A program made the translations under genes and the position numbers. A stretch of 64,000 nucleotides of DNA from Hymenobacter sp. YIM 151858-1 (GTDB lineage: Bacteria > Bacteroidota > Bacteroidia > Cytophagales > Hymenobacteraceae), in the NCBI RefSeq assembly GCF_025979705.1, contig NZ_CP110136.1:310001-374000 (forward strand), read 5' to 3'. The notes beneath the pieces were generated by a model. That model saw only the letters and a list, made by a program, of their open reading frames with translations, did no database searches and had not been told where the DNA came from. Below, piece by piece: positions 43,931 to 51,456 of the stretch; the first letter of the stretch is position 1, and the number at the start of each line of letters is the position of its first letter.

Positions 43931-45775
43931 CTACTCACGCTCCATGGCCAGGGCGTAGGCGCGGTCGTAGTACTGGCGCAGCTGGTGCCAGTCGAACTGC
44001 TCGGATGCGCTTTCCACCTGGTTGCGCTGGGTAATCCGCTCGCGGCGGTTCTGAATGACGAAGCGCCAGAGCATGTCGCACAGCTCGTCGGCGGCCTCAT
44101 CGAAGCTCTTTTCTTTGCGCCGCACCACAAAAATGCCTTTCTGCTCGTGCTCGGGCACGTGTTGCTGCACGTAGTCGCCGAAACCCGATAGGTCGGAGGT
44201 AATGGCCGGCACGCCGCGGGCCACGCATTCGAGCGGGGTGTAGCCCCAGGGCTCGTAGTAGCTCGGGAAAACCCCTAGGTGGCAGCCGCGCACAAACTGC
44301 CCGTACTCCATGCCGAACAGCGGCGAGGTGGGCGACACGAAATCGGGGTGGTACACCACCTTCACGCGGTCGTGGCGGTTGTTCACGAGGTTGGCCCGGC
44401 GCAGGAAATCCAGGATTTCGTCGCTCGCGTCGTCGACGAGGTTGTGGGTGATAACCGGCGGCAGGCGCGAGGTTTTCCAGCTTTGCAGCGTGCGGCGGTA
44501 GCGCAGCTTCCAGTAGTCGTCGACCAACTCAGAAAGGTTGGGCAGCTGGTACTCGGTGCTGCTGGCGGCCTGGTAAAACAGCCGCTCGCCCACCTGCTGC
44601 TCAATGGCCTGGCAGGTGTCGCGCACCTCATCGAGCATGGCCCGGCTTTGCAGCACATCGGGGTTGATGCTGTGGTAAGGGCGTTTGGTGATGATGAACA
44701 GCACTACCTGTCCCTCCAGGCCGCTTTGCTGAATGCGGTAGTTGAGGCGGGCCAGGGCTTCCAGCGTCAAATCGAAGCCTTTGTTGTGGTACTCGTAGCG
44801 GCCCGAGGTGAACAGGTAGAGCGTCTTATCGAGGTCGAAGGAGTACGACTGGAAGAAGTGCGCCATCACGAACTCGTGGATGCGCTGCTTGTACTGCTGG
44901 TGCAGGTTCTGGAACTCGTGCAGGGCCACAAACCGCTCGATGTTGAGGCCGTTGGGCAACACCGCGTCGGGGATGCGGTCGAGCAGGTAAATGCACTCGC
45001 GCACCGTTAGCTCCGACACCGTGGTGAACACGTGCGAGCCGTGCGCGGCGGCGCGCTCCATGCGCACGGCCGTTTCGATGTTGAAGTGCCGCGCCTCCCG
45101 CTCCCAGTCTACGTACAGCAGGTGGTCGTAGAAGTTGGGGTCGTTCATGGCCAGGTAGCGGCCCAACAGCGTGGCGTGGGTGGTAAATACCAGGTGCGCC
45201 TTGGTTTGCTCGCGGCGCAGGGCCGGTATGGCCGAGCCCACCATCCACTCATGAAAGTGCGCCAGCAGCTGCAGGTTGGCCTCGGCCAGCTCGGCCTCCA
45301 GCGCCTGCACAAACAGCTTGGCCAGGTGCCCAAACGCCGTTACCTGGTGCAGCAAATCGTCGTGGTCGGGCGACGGAATGCCGTGCTGCTCCCACAAATC
45401 TTTCTTCAGCTGATTGAGCTGCGGATAGGCCTGGTAGGGCGAGAGCAGCACCACGCGCGGCTTGCCCGTTACGAGCCAGTGGCCGTAGCACACATCCAGG
45501 CCCTGCTGGCGCAGTTTTTTTACGGCGCGGGCAATGGGGTCGGCATACGCAGCGGCCATCTGCGTATCGGAAAGCGGCTCGAACTCGGCCTGCGCCGTTT
45601 GCGGAAAATACGGGCCCACCAGGCAGTACCGGTCGCCCCAGCCCTCCACGGTAGCCGGCACCTTCGAGCGGATTACCGTGTAGATACCGCCCACTTGGTT
45701 GCATACTTCCCAGGCTACTTCCACGAGCAGGGCACCGGGTACTACGGCTTCGGGGGCGGGCATAGGAAACTGCAT
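43931..45775 (-). CDS. Glycogen synthase, GT3 (eukaryote-like) type
   Basis: 614 residues from the ATG at 45775 (a start 4 codons later is possible). EVAWEVCNQVGGIYTVIRSK (about 16-35) is the GT3 sugar-nucleotide loop, HEWMVGSAIPALRR and FTTHATLLGRYLA follow, and FTSGRYEYHNKGFDLTLEAL and PSYYEPWGYTPLECVARGVP (about 510-529) form the C-terminal catalytic half, with the Glu pair of EX7E type. It would extend alpha-1,4-glucan from UDP- or ADP-glucose. Bacterial glycogen synthases are usually GT5; the GT3 form is a Bacteroidota feature. Downstream of the branching enzyme, same strand, 128-bp gap. Confidence 0.9.
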   Translation of the reverse strand: MQFPMPAPEAVVPGALLVEVAWEVCNQVGGIYTVIRSKVPATVEGWGDRYCLVGPYFPQTAQAEFEPLSDTQMAAAYADPIARAVKKLRQQGLDVCYGHWLVTGKPRVVLLSPYQAYPQLNQLKKDLWEQHGIPSPDHDDLLHQVTAFGHLAKLFVQALEAELAEANLQLLAHFHEWMVGSAIPALRREQTKAHLVFTTHATLLGRYLAMNDPNFYDHLLYVDWEREARHFNIETAVRMERAAAHGSHVFTTVSELTVRECIYLLDRIPDAVLPNGLNIERFVALHEFQNLHQQYKQRIHEFVMAHFFQSYSFDLDKTLYLFTSGRYEYHNKGFDLTLEALARLNYRIQQSGLEGQVVLFIITKRPYHSINPDVLQSRAMLDEVRDTCQAIEQQVGERLFYQAASSTEYQLPNLSELVDDYWKLRYRRTLQSWKTSRLPPVITHNLVDDASDEILDFLRRANLVNNRHDRVKVVYHPDFVSPTSPLFGMEYGQFVRGCHLGVFPSYYEPWGYTPLECVARGVPAITSDLSGFGDYVQQHVPEHEQKGIFVVRRKEKSFDEAADELCDMLWRFVIQNRRERITQRNQVESASEQFDWHQLRQYYDRAYALAMERE

Positions 45776-45859
45776 AAGGTGGCAAGATTGGTGGAGGCGG
45801 GTGAAATATAGGCTTGATTGGCGCTTAGGCAACCGCTGATTACGTACGCAACGCGGTTT

Positions 45860-45907
45860 GTAGCGCGGCAATCCGTTGCGCGGCGCCAACCTACGGTTCG
45901 GCGCTAC
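45860..45907. repeat. Short GTAGCGC inverted repeat between glycogen genes
   Basis: GTAGCGC (45860-45866) faces GCGCTAC (45901-45907), a short member of the same repeat family as 19542-19659 and 60248-60368. Confidence 0.5.
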
Positions 45908-47751
45908 ACCTCGGCCGATTGCGACAGAATCAGCGCCGAATATGCCGGCAGGCCAAACTCGGCAAACTGCGGGCAGCCGTCGTAGTCGCCCGCCTGCGTG
46001 TCGGCACCTAGGGCCGGGAAGTTGTCGAAATCGGCGTCGTAGCCCTCCCAGTCGCTGTTGAAGCGCACGTGCCAGTGGCCGGCGGCGGGCAGGCCCAGGC
46101 GGTAGGCCTCGTGGGTGGTGTTGCTGAAGTTCAGGATTACCACCACGGTATCGTGGGGGCCGCCTTCGTGTGCCCAGCGCTGGTAGGCTAGCACTTTTTG
46201 CTCGTGGTTGAGGTGCAGCAGTTGGGTGTGCTGGCCCAGCAGGCCGGCCGAGTGGCCGTGCAGGTTGCGGCGTAGGGCAATCAGGTCGCGGTAGAGGTGC
46301 ACGAGGCCGCGGTGCTCCTGGGCGCGGCGCCAGTCGAGTGGTTGGTCGTCGGAGAAATAACCGTCCTGCAAAAACTCCTGCCCCTGAAAGATCATCGGGA
46401 TGCCCGGCGCCGTGAACACCAGCGCGGCACCTAGGGCGGCGCGCTTTTTCGGGAACCAGTGGGCGGCCTCGCCGGGCATAATCTCCTCGGGCACGCGCGA
46501 TTTGCCGTTGGCCACCTCGTCGTGCGACTCGGTGTAGATGACGCGCTGAAAAGCATCACCGTTGTAGCACTGCAGCAGGCTTTCGGCCACGGCCCCTAGG
46601 TCGCGGTCGGCGTCGTGCTGCGTGATGAGGGCATCGCGCACGCGGTTCACGAAGGCCGCATCCCACTGCGCGGCAAACCCCTGCCCGTCGGCCTCCGGGG
46701 CGCGGGTGATGTACTCGTTGCCCAGCAGGTCTTCGGCGATGGTGATTTTCCAGGGCATCCGCTCCCGGATTTCCTCGTTGATCCAGCGCATCAAACTCCA
46801 GCCATCGGGCAGGTCGCGGGCGGGGTCGGCGGAGCCATCTACGTTGCGCACGTGGGCAATGGCGTCGGCGCGCAGGCCATCTACGCGGTATTCTTCCAGC
46901 CAAAACAGGGCGTTGTCGCGGATGTACTGGCGCACCTCGGGGCGACCGTAATCGGGGCGGTTGTGGCCCCAGGGCGTTTCGGCGCGCCAGTCGTTGTAGA
47001 AGTAAATACCGCCGCCGTCGTTTTCGTGCCAGCCATCGAACTGCCACAAATCCAGGTCGCCGGGGCCAAAGTGGTTGTACACCACATCGAGCACCACGGC
47101 AATGCCGTGCTGGTGGGCGGCTTTTACGAGTTGCTTGAACGCCAGCGGCCCGCCGTAATCGGTTTCGAGCGCGAAGGGGTGGGAGGGGTTGTAGCCCCAC
47201 GAGCGGCTGCCCGGAAACTCGGTGGCCGGCATCACCTCGATGCAGTTGATGCCCAGCTTTTGCAGGTAGGGCAGGCGCGCAATTACATCCAGAAAAGTGC
47301 CGGGCCGCTCGGCGTCGGGGGCGTTGAAGGTGCCCACGTGCAGCTCGTAAATCACCAGCTCGTTCCAGGCGGGCATGGTAAACTGGTCGTCGGCCCAGTC
47401 GAAGGCGGGGTCGTGCACCACGGAGTTGCCGCTCGAGTGCGTTACCTCGCGGGCGTAGGGGTCGTTGCGGGTAAGGGCGTGGCCCTCGGCGGTACGCAGC
47501 CAAAAGCGGTACTCGGCGCCGGCTTGCACCGCGGGCACATTGGCAGCCCAGTAGCCGTTGGGCTCGGGCAGCAGCGGGTGCTGCCGGGGGTTCCAGTCGT
47601 TAAAATCGCCGACTACCGAAACGGCGGTGGCGTTGGGGGCCCATACCCGAAAGGCGGTGCCCGTGGCATGAAGAATGGCTCCCATCCCAGCGGGGAGGGC
47701 GGCCACAGGTGCGGCCGCGGCAGGCGCAGCACCTAGGGTTGTAGCAGACAT
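45904..47751 (-). CDS. glgB: 1,4-alpha-glucan branching enzyme, GH13
   Basis: 615 residues. An Ala-rich N-terminal leader to residue ~20, then CBM48 with FRVWAPNATAVSVVGDFNDW (about 34-53), the GH13 barrel with the nucleophile in VDGLRADAIAHV (Asp about 296) and the acid/base in TIAEDLLGNEY (Glu about 333), and YTESHDEVANGK (about 400-411) for the third acidic residue. The C-terminal beta domain has VVVILNFSNTTHEAY. It makes alpha-1,6 branches in glycogen. Upstream of glycogen synthase on the same strand, so the two form a pathway pair. Confidence 0.9.
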   Translation of the reverse strand: MSATTLGAAPAAAAPVAALPAGMGAILHATGTAFRVWAPNATAVSVVGDFNDWNPRQHPLLPEPNGYWAANVPAVQAGAEYRFWLRTAEGHALTRNDPYAREVTHSSGNSVVHDPAFDWADDQFTMPAWNELVIYELHVGTFNAPDAERPGTFLDVIARLPYLQKLGINCIEVMPATEFPGSRSWGYNPSHPFALETDYGGPLAFKQLVKAAHQHGIAVVLDVVYNHFGPGDLDLWQFDGWHENDGGGIYFYNDWRAETPWGHNRPDYGRPEVRQYIRDNALFWLEEYRVDGLRADAIAHVRNVDGSADPARDLPDGWSLMRWINEEIRERMPWKITIAEDLLGNEYITRAPEADGQGFAAQWDAAFVNRVRDALITQHDADRDLGAVAESLLQCYNGDAFQRVIYTESHDEVANGKSRVPEEIMPGEAAHWFPKKRAALGAALVFTAPGIPMIFQGQEFLQDGYFSDDQPLDWRRAQEHRGLVHLYRDLIALRRNLHGHSAGLLGQHTQLLHLNHEQKVLAYQRWAHEGGPHDTVVVILNFSNTTHEAYRLGLPAAGHWHVRFNSDWEGYDADFDNFPALGADTQAGDYDGCPQFAEFGLPAYSALILSQSAEV

Positions 47752-47868
47752 GGTGTGGTACGGAAAAGCTCGTCAGTACCTGCTGCTACTGGTTTTCGGT
47801 GGGTTTGGTTGTGCCTGGCCGCAGGCCGCGGGTTGCACCGGCCGCCAATTTTCGCGTGCTTGGGCGCC

Positions 47869-48564
47869 ATGAACGCCGCTGCTACCTCCGCCGAACGCCT
47901 CACGCTCTACCACCGCCACCACGCCAAGCGGCAGCGGGGCAAGGCGCTGTCGCACCTGGTGCCCGCGCTGGTGCTGCTCAGCAGCGTAGCGGCGGTGCTG
48001 GGCGGCGAGGCGTTTACCTGGGTTACGGCGGCCGAAATTGCCGTGGGCGCTGCCTACGTGGTGCTGCTGGTGCGCGAGCTGCTGCACTTGCGCAAGCACC
48101 CGCACCACCGCGAGCGGGTGGCCTGGCTGGAGCTGGCCGCGGCCGGCATTTTGCTGCTCGAGGGCTACCACATCTGGCACCGCCACCACGAGGCTGAGCT
48201 GGCCGGTGCGCCGCACAAGTTTCATGTGCTGCCGTGGATTTATGCGGCTGCGGCCGTGGCGTTTGTGGTTATTGCTTTTCGGATGCCGCAGCTCGATGCC
48301 CGCCGGTTTTTGCACCTGCACGCCGAGGGCTTCAGCGTGCGCCTGAAGCCTTTTGCCCGCATCACAGAAGTGCGCTGGGCCGAGGTGCAGGCCGTGGAGC
48401 CGGCCGGCCCTACCGACGTGCTCGTAACCTGGCCCGGTGGCCGGCAGCAGCGCCTTGGCTTGGGGCAAATGCACAACGCGGCCGAGCTGCAGCAGCGGGT
48501 GCTGGCCCACGCGGCCCAGCACCACCTAGGGGCCCGGCCAGAGCAAACAGCAGGGCAGGCTTAA
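47869..48564 (+). CDS. Hypothetical membrane protein with PH-like C-terminal domain
   Basis: 231 residues from the ATG at 47869. Four hydrophobic helices (about 28-45, 48-68, 82-102, 117-137) with His-rich loops (RHHAKRQRGK, HRHHEAE). The soluble C-terminal third (about 140-220) has FLHLHAEGFSVRLKPFARIT and VRWAEVQAVEPAGPTDVLV, similar in pattern to bacterial PH-like domains. No named family found. Divergent from glgB. Function unknown. Confidence 0.7.
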   Translation: MNAAATSAERLTLYHRHHAKRQRGKALSHLVPALVLLSSVAAVLGGEAFTWVTAAEIAVGAAYVVLLVRELLHLRKHPHHRERVAWLELAAAGILLLEGYHIWHRHHEAELAGAPHKFHVLPWIYAAAAVAFVVIAFRMPQLDARRFLHLHAEGFSVRLKPFARITEVRWAEVQAVEPAGPTDVLVTWPGGRQQRLGLGQMHNAAELQQRVLAHAAQHHLGARPEQTAGQA

Positions 48565-48732
48565 GCTGCGGCTCGCGCATGGTTCGGCTGGCAGGTTCCA
48601 AAGTTCACTTTTAAGCTAAGGCACCTAGGCGGTGCCGGTACGCGCGGCGCAGCCGGCCAAGCGGGTTTTGGGCGGGCAACCCTGCGCCAGAGCAGCGGGC
48701 CAGGCGGTTAGGCGCAGGCAAGCGGGCGTGGT

Positions 48733-48740
48733 TACTTTTG
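48733..48740 (+). promoter_or_regulatory. -7 promoter box TACTTTTG
   Basis: Exact TAnnTTTG match 76 bases before the proposed ATG at 48817. Confidence 0.5.
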
Positions 48741-48816
48741 CCGCCGCAAACTCCCGAGGCCGCTCCGGCGTTTGTGCTTACACGCTCACCAACTGCTACT
48801 GCCCGTGCCCCGTCCC

Positions 48817-49200
48817 ATGCTCGAATTTGGCCTTTATGGCTGGACCCCCGCCTACGGCTACACCTACGTGCACCCGGCCAACCGCCGCACCTTCGAGTGG
48901 GTGGAGCCCGTGAACAAAGTGTTCGAGAAAATCAGAGAGGACGAAGAGTGGATTACGCTGCGCTACGACGAGCAGCAATACCTGGTGCGCCCCGAGCTGT
49001 TTCGGCCCATCCGGCGCCCCCCGTTCGGCTTCGGCGACCCGGTAGAAGCCGTGGCGATGGAGCCCGGCCAGCCCCGCCTGCGCGGCGTGGTGTCGGATAT
49101 TTTCTGGGACGAGCGCACCGACCGCGCCCGCTACCAGATTGTGGTCCGCAAAAAGAAAGTGCCCCACGTGTTCGAGGCCGAAGAGCTGAGGGCTTCGTAG
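48817..49200 (+). CDS. Hypothetical protein, 127 residues
   Basis: Start ATG at 48817 chosen over the in-frame upstream ATG at 48772, which would add a Cys/His-rich leader. Soluble alpha/beta: LEFGLYGWTPAYGYTYV, then a beta-rich core RRTFEWVEPVNKVFEKI, WITLRYDEQQYLVRPELF and a C-terminal RARYQIVVRKKKVPHVFEAEEL. No motif recognised. It faces the YfcC gene across a TTAGGGCTTAGG repeat. Confidence 0.7.
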   Translation: MLEFGLYGWTPAYGYTYVHPANRRTFEWVEPVNKVFEKIREDEEWITLRYDEQQYLVRPELFRPIRRPPFGFGDPVEAVAMEPGQPRLRGVVSDIFWDERTDRARYQIVVRKKKVPHVFEAEELRAS

Positions 49201-49290
49201 GTGTTAGGGCTTAGGTATTAGGGTTTAGGCTGAGGAATATTTAGGCTCGATAACCTAGACCTAACCTCCAATGCCTAAGCCCTAACACCT
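49201..49290. repeat. TTAGGGCTTAGG inverted repeat (second site)
   Basis: GTGTTAGGGCTTAGGTATTAGG on the left faces CCTAAGCCCTAACACCTAA on the right (about 49273-49291), between two convergent genes. Same word family as 17696-17832. It probably acts as a terminator here. Confidence 0.75.
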
Positions 49291-50656
49291 AAATCCCTAC
49301 CGCAATGGCCAGCACGATGGCGGCGGCGGCCAGCAGCAGCAGGAGCAGGTAGAGCGGCAGCACGAAGCGCCACCACTGATCGAAGCGCACGCCGCAGGCG
49401 GCCACAATGGCCATGAGCGCGCCGTTGGTGGGCGTAATCAGCTCGCACAAGCCCGCGCCGTACTGGTACGCCAGCACCGTAACCTGCCGCGACAGGCCCA
49501 GCAAATCCGACAAGGGCGTAAGAATGGGCATGGTAAGCACCGCTTGCCCGCTCACGCTGGGCACCGGCAGGTGCAGGGCCGTGTGCACCCCCAGCATACC
49601 TAGGGCCGAGAGCGTAACCGGCAACTGCGCCAGCGGTGCCGACATGCCGTGCACGATGGTATCGACGATCTGGCCTTGCTCGAGCACCACGAAAATAGCG
49701 CGGGCAAACCCGATGAGCATGCCCGAAAAAGCAATGTCCTTGAAGCCGGCAATGAAGCCTTCGGCCGTGCCCGTGAGGCCCAAGCCACCCACCAGGCCAG
49801 CCGCCACGCCCAGCACAAAAAACAGGGCCGCCATTTGGGTGAAATCCCAGCCCTGCTCCAGCACCCCGTAGGCAAAGTACCCGAAGGTGGCCAGCAGCAA
49901 CAGCAGCACCAGGCCTTGGCGGTTGCCGCCTGGCTGCGTAGCGGTTTCGGCCTCAAGCTCAGGGGCATCGGCCGCGGCACCTAGGGGTGCGGTTTCGCGG
50001 TGGCGCAGGGCGTAGCGCAAGGTGCCGCCAATCCAGATCAGCAGGGCAAGGGCCAGGAATACCAGCCGGAAGCCCAGGCCCGAGAGCAGCGGCAGGCCGG
50101 CCAGCTTTTGCGCAATGCCCACCTGAAACGGGTTGAGCGGGCTGAACGCGGCGCCCACCGCCGCGGCTCCGATACTTACCGCCGCAGCCGTGAGCACGGG
50201 GTAGCGCAGGCGCCGCATCAGCACCAGCAGCACCGGCACCAGGGGCACAATTTCCTCCTGCATGTTTTCGAGGGCGCCCATGGTGGCAAACAGCAGCGCC
50301 ACCACGGGTATCACCAGGGCCTCGCGCCCGCGCAGCCGCTGCACCAGCCAATCGACGCCGCGCCGCAGCGCCCCGGTTTGGTCGACCACCGTAAACGCGC
50401 CGCCGGCCAGAAATACCAGGAAAATAACATCGGCGGCCCCCTGCAACCCGCGCGGAATGGCCGTAACGGCATCGAGCGGCGAAACCGGCGTGGCCGGCAC
50501 CAGGCGGTAGGAGCCGGGTACCACCACTTCGCGCTTGGTCAGGGCATCTTCGCGGCGCTCGAACCGCCCGGCCGGCAGCACATAACTCAGCGCCACGGCC
50601 AACATGATAAAGCCAACCAGCAGCACCAGCGGGTGCGGAAAACGAAACTTGGGCAT
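49289..50656 (-). CDS. YfcC-family membrane transporter
   Basis: 455 residues from the ATG at 50656, with about 11-12 helices. Key segments: FLVFLAGGAFTVVDQTGAL, ALENMQEEIVPLVPVLLVLM (about 116-135), NPFQVGIAQKLAGLPL, and SVSGQAVLTMPILTPLSDLL with AYQYGAGLCELITPTNGALM (about 395-430), the second re-entrant loop typical of this superfamily. YfcC proteins are predicted to move basic amino acids or C4-dicarboxylates. A polar Glu-rich insert lies at about 230-245. It stands alone and faces the hypothetical gene. Confidence 0.85.
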   Translation of the reverse strand: MPKFRFPHPLVLLVGFIMLAVALSYVLPAGRFERREDALTKREVVVPGSYRLVPATPVSPLDAVTAIPRGLQGAADVIFLVFLAGGAFTVVDQTGALRRGVDWLVQRLRGREALVIPVVALLFATMGALENMQEEIVPLVPVLLVLMRRLRYPVLTAAAVSIGAAAVGAAFSPLNPFQVGIAQKLAGLPLLSGLGFRLVFLALALLIWIGGTLRYALRHRETAPLGAAADAPELEAETATQPGGNRQGLVLLLLLATFGYFAYGVLEQGWDFTQMAALFFVLGVAAGLVGGLGLTGTAEGFIAGFKDIAFSGMLIGFARAIFVVLEQGQIVDTIVHGMSAPLAQLPVTLSALGMLGVHTALHLPVPSVSGQAVLTMPILTPLSDLLGLSRQVTVLAYQYGAGLCELITPTNGALMAIVAACGVRFDQWWRFVLPLYLLLLLLAAAAIVLAIAVGI

Positions 50657-50903
50657 GGGTGCAAAAGCAGGTGTGAGCCGCAAAAGAACAAAGCACCGGC
50701 CGAACCGCGCGCCGCGGCACGGAATTCAGGGTGCCGCCTACGGCGCTACTTGCGGCCTGGGTGCTTGGCTGCGAAATGCCCAACGGCAGGCCCGTGGCAT
50801 ACCCATATGCGCTCCTTGACCCAGGCACACGGCCGGGAACCCGCCGCCCGTCAATCGTTGTATCTTCGGTTCTGGTCGGCCGCGCCGTGGTGGCCGTGTT
50901 GTT

Positions 50904-51149
50904 ATGAAATTCGCCGCTTTCGCCCAATTACCCTTAGGTCAGCAAACCGAGCACCTGCTGCGCACCGGCCACCACCTGGCCGACCGCGCCGAGCACGGGT
51001 GCCGCTTGCAGCTGTATGCCCTGGAGGATTTTTATGCCGAAGTGTGGCGCCTGGTGGGCGAGGAGCGGGTGCTGTTCATCAACCTGTTCCAAAAGCCGGC
51101 CTTGCTGCAGGCCTGGCTCGATAGCGTGCGCCTGCCGGAGGAGCTGTAG
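50904..51149 (+). CDS. Small hypothetical protein, 81 residues
   Basis: Soluble, mixed helix and strand: MKFAAFAQLPLGQQTEHL, LADRAEHGCRLQLYALEDFY, AEVWRLVGEERVLFINLFQK. The 'QLYxxxDFFAEVWY' pattern recalls short orphan proteins seen repeatedly in Hymenobacter genomes (recalled, not verified). No membrane segment. Followed by a stem-loop (51216-51250). Confidence 0.65.
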   Translation: MKFAAFAQLPLGQQTEHLLRTGHHLADRAEHGCRLQLYALEDFYAEVWRLVGEERVLFINLFQKPALLQAWLDSVRLPEEL

Positions 51150-51150
51150 C

Positions 51151-51425
51151 CTCACCCCCCGGCCCCCTCTCCGAGGGAGAGGGGGAGCCAGGCGTCAGCA
51201 ACATCAGCAACGATTGCGGGGCCGCCGAACTTTGGGTTCGGCGGCCCCGCTGCTTTACCTGATTATTCGTTTGTGCACCTAGGGCGCGGCGGCGAAGGCG
51301 TCAGCCGCAGCCGCCGCAATCGTTGCACGGAATCGTTGCTGACGCCGTGGCTCCCCCTCTCCACGATGTCGCGCATCGAGCGAGGCAGGGGGCCGTGCCC
51401 CGTAGGGGTCCCGTGAGGCCCCGGT
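51151..51425. repeat. Nested inverted-repeat region after the small gene
   Basis: CCCCCTCTCCGAGGGAGAGGGGG (51162-51184) is a palindrome. GGAGCCAGGCGTCAGCAAC (51184-51202) has an inverted near-copy GTTGCTGACGCCGTGGCTCC (51335-51354), and CAACGATTG faces CAATCGTTG (51317-51325). In the centre is a 15-bp stem GCGGGGCCGCCGAAC/GTTCGGCGGCCCCGC (51216-51230, 51236-51250). A related CCTCTCTTTTGGAGAGGGG word is at 54808-54826. No gene lies in this 307-bp gap. Confidence 0.65.
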
Positions 51426-51456
51426 AGAGCGAGCCGCACTACCCGCACGGACGCGC

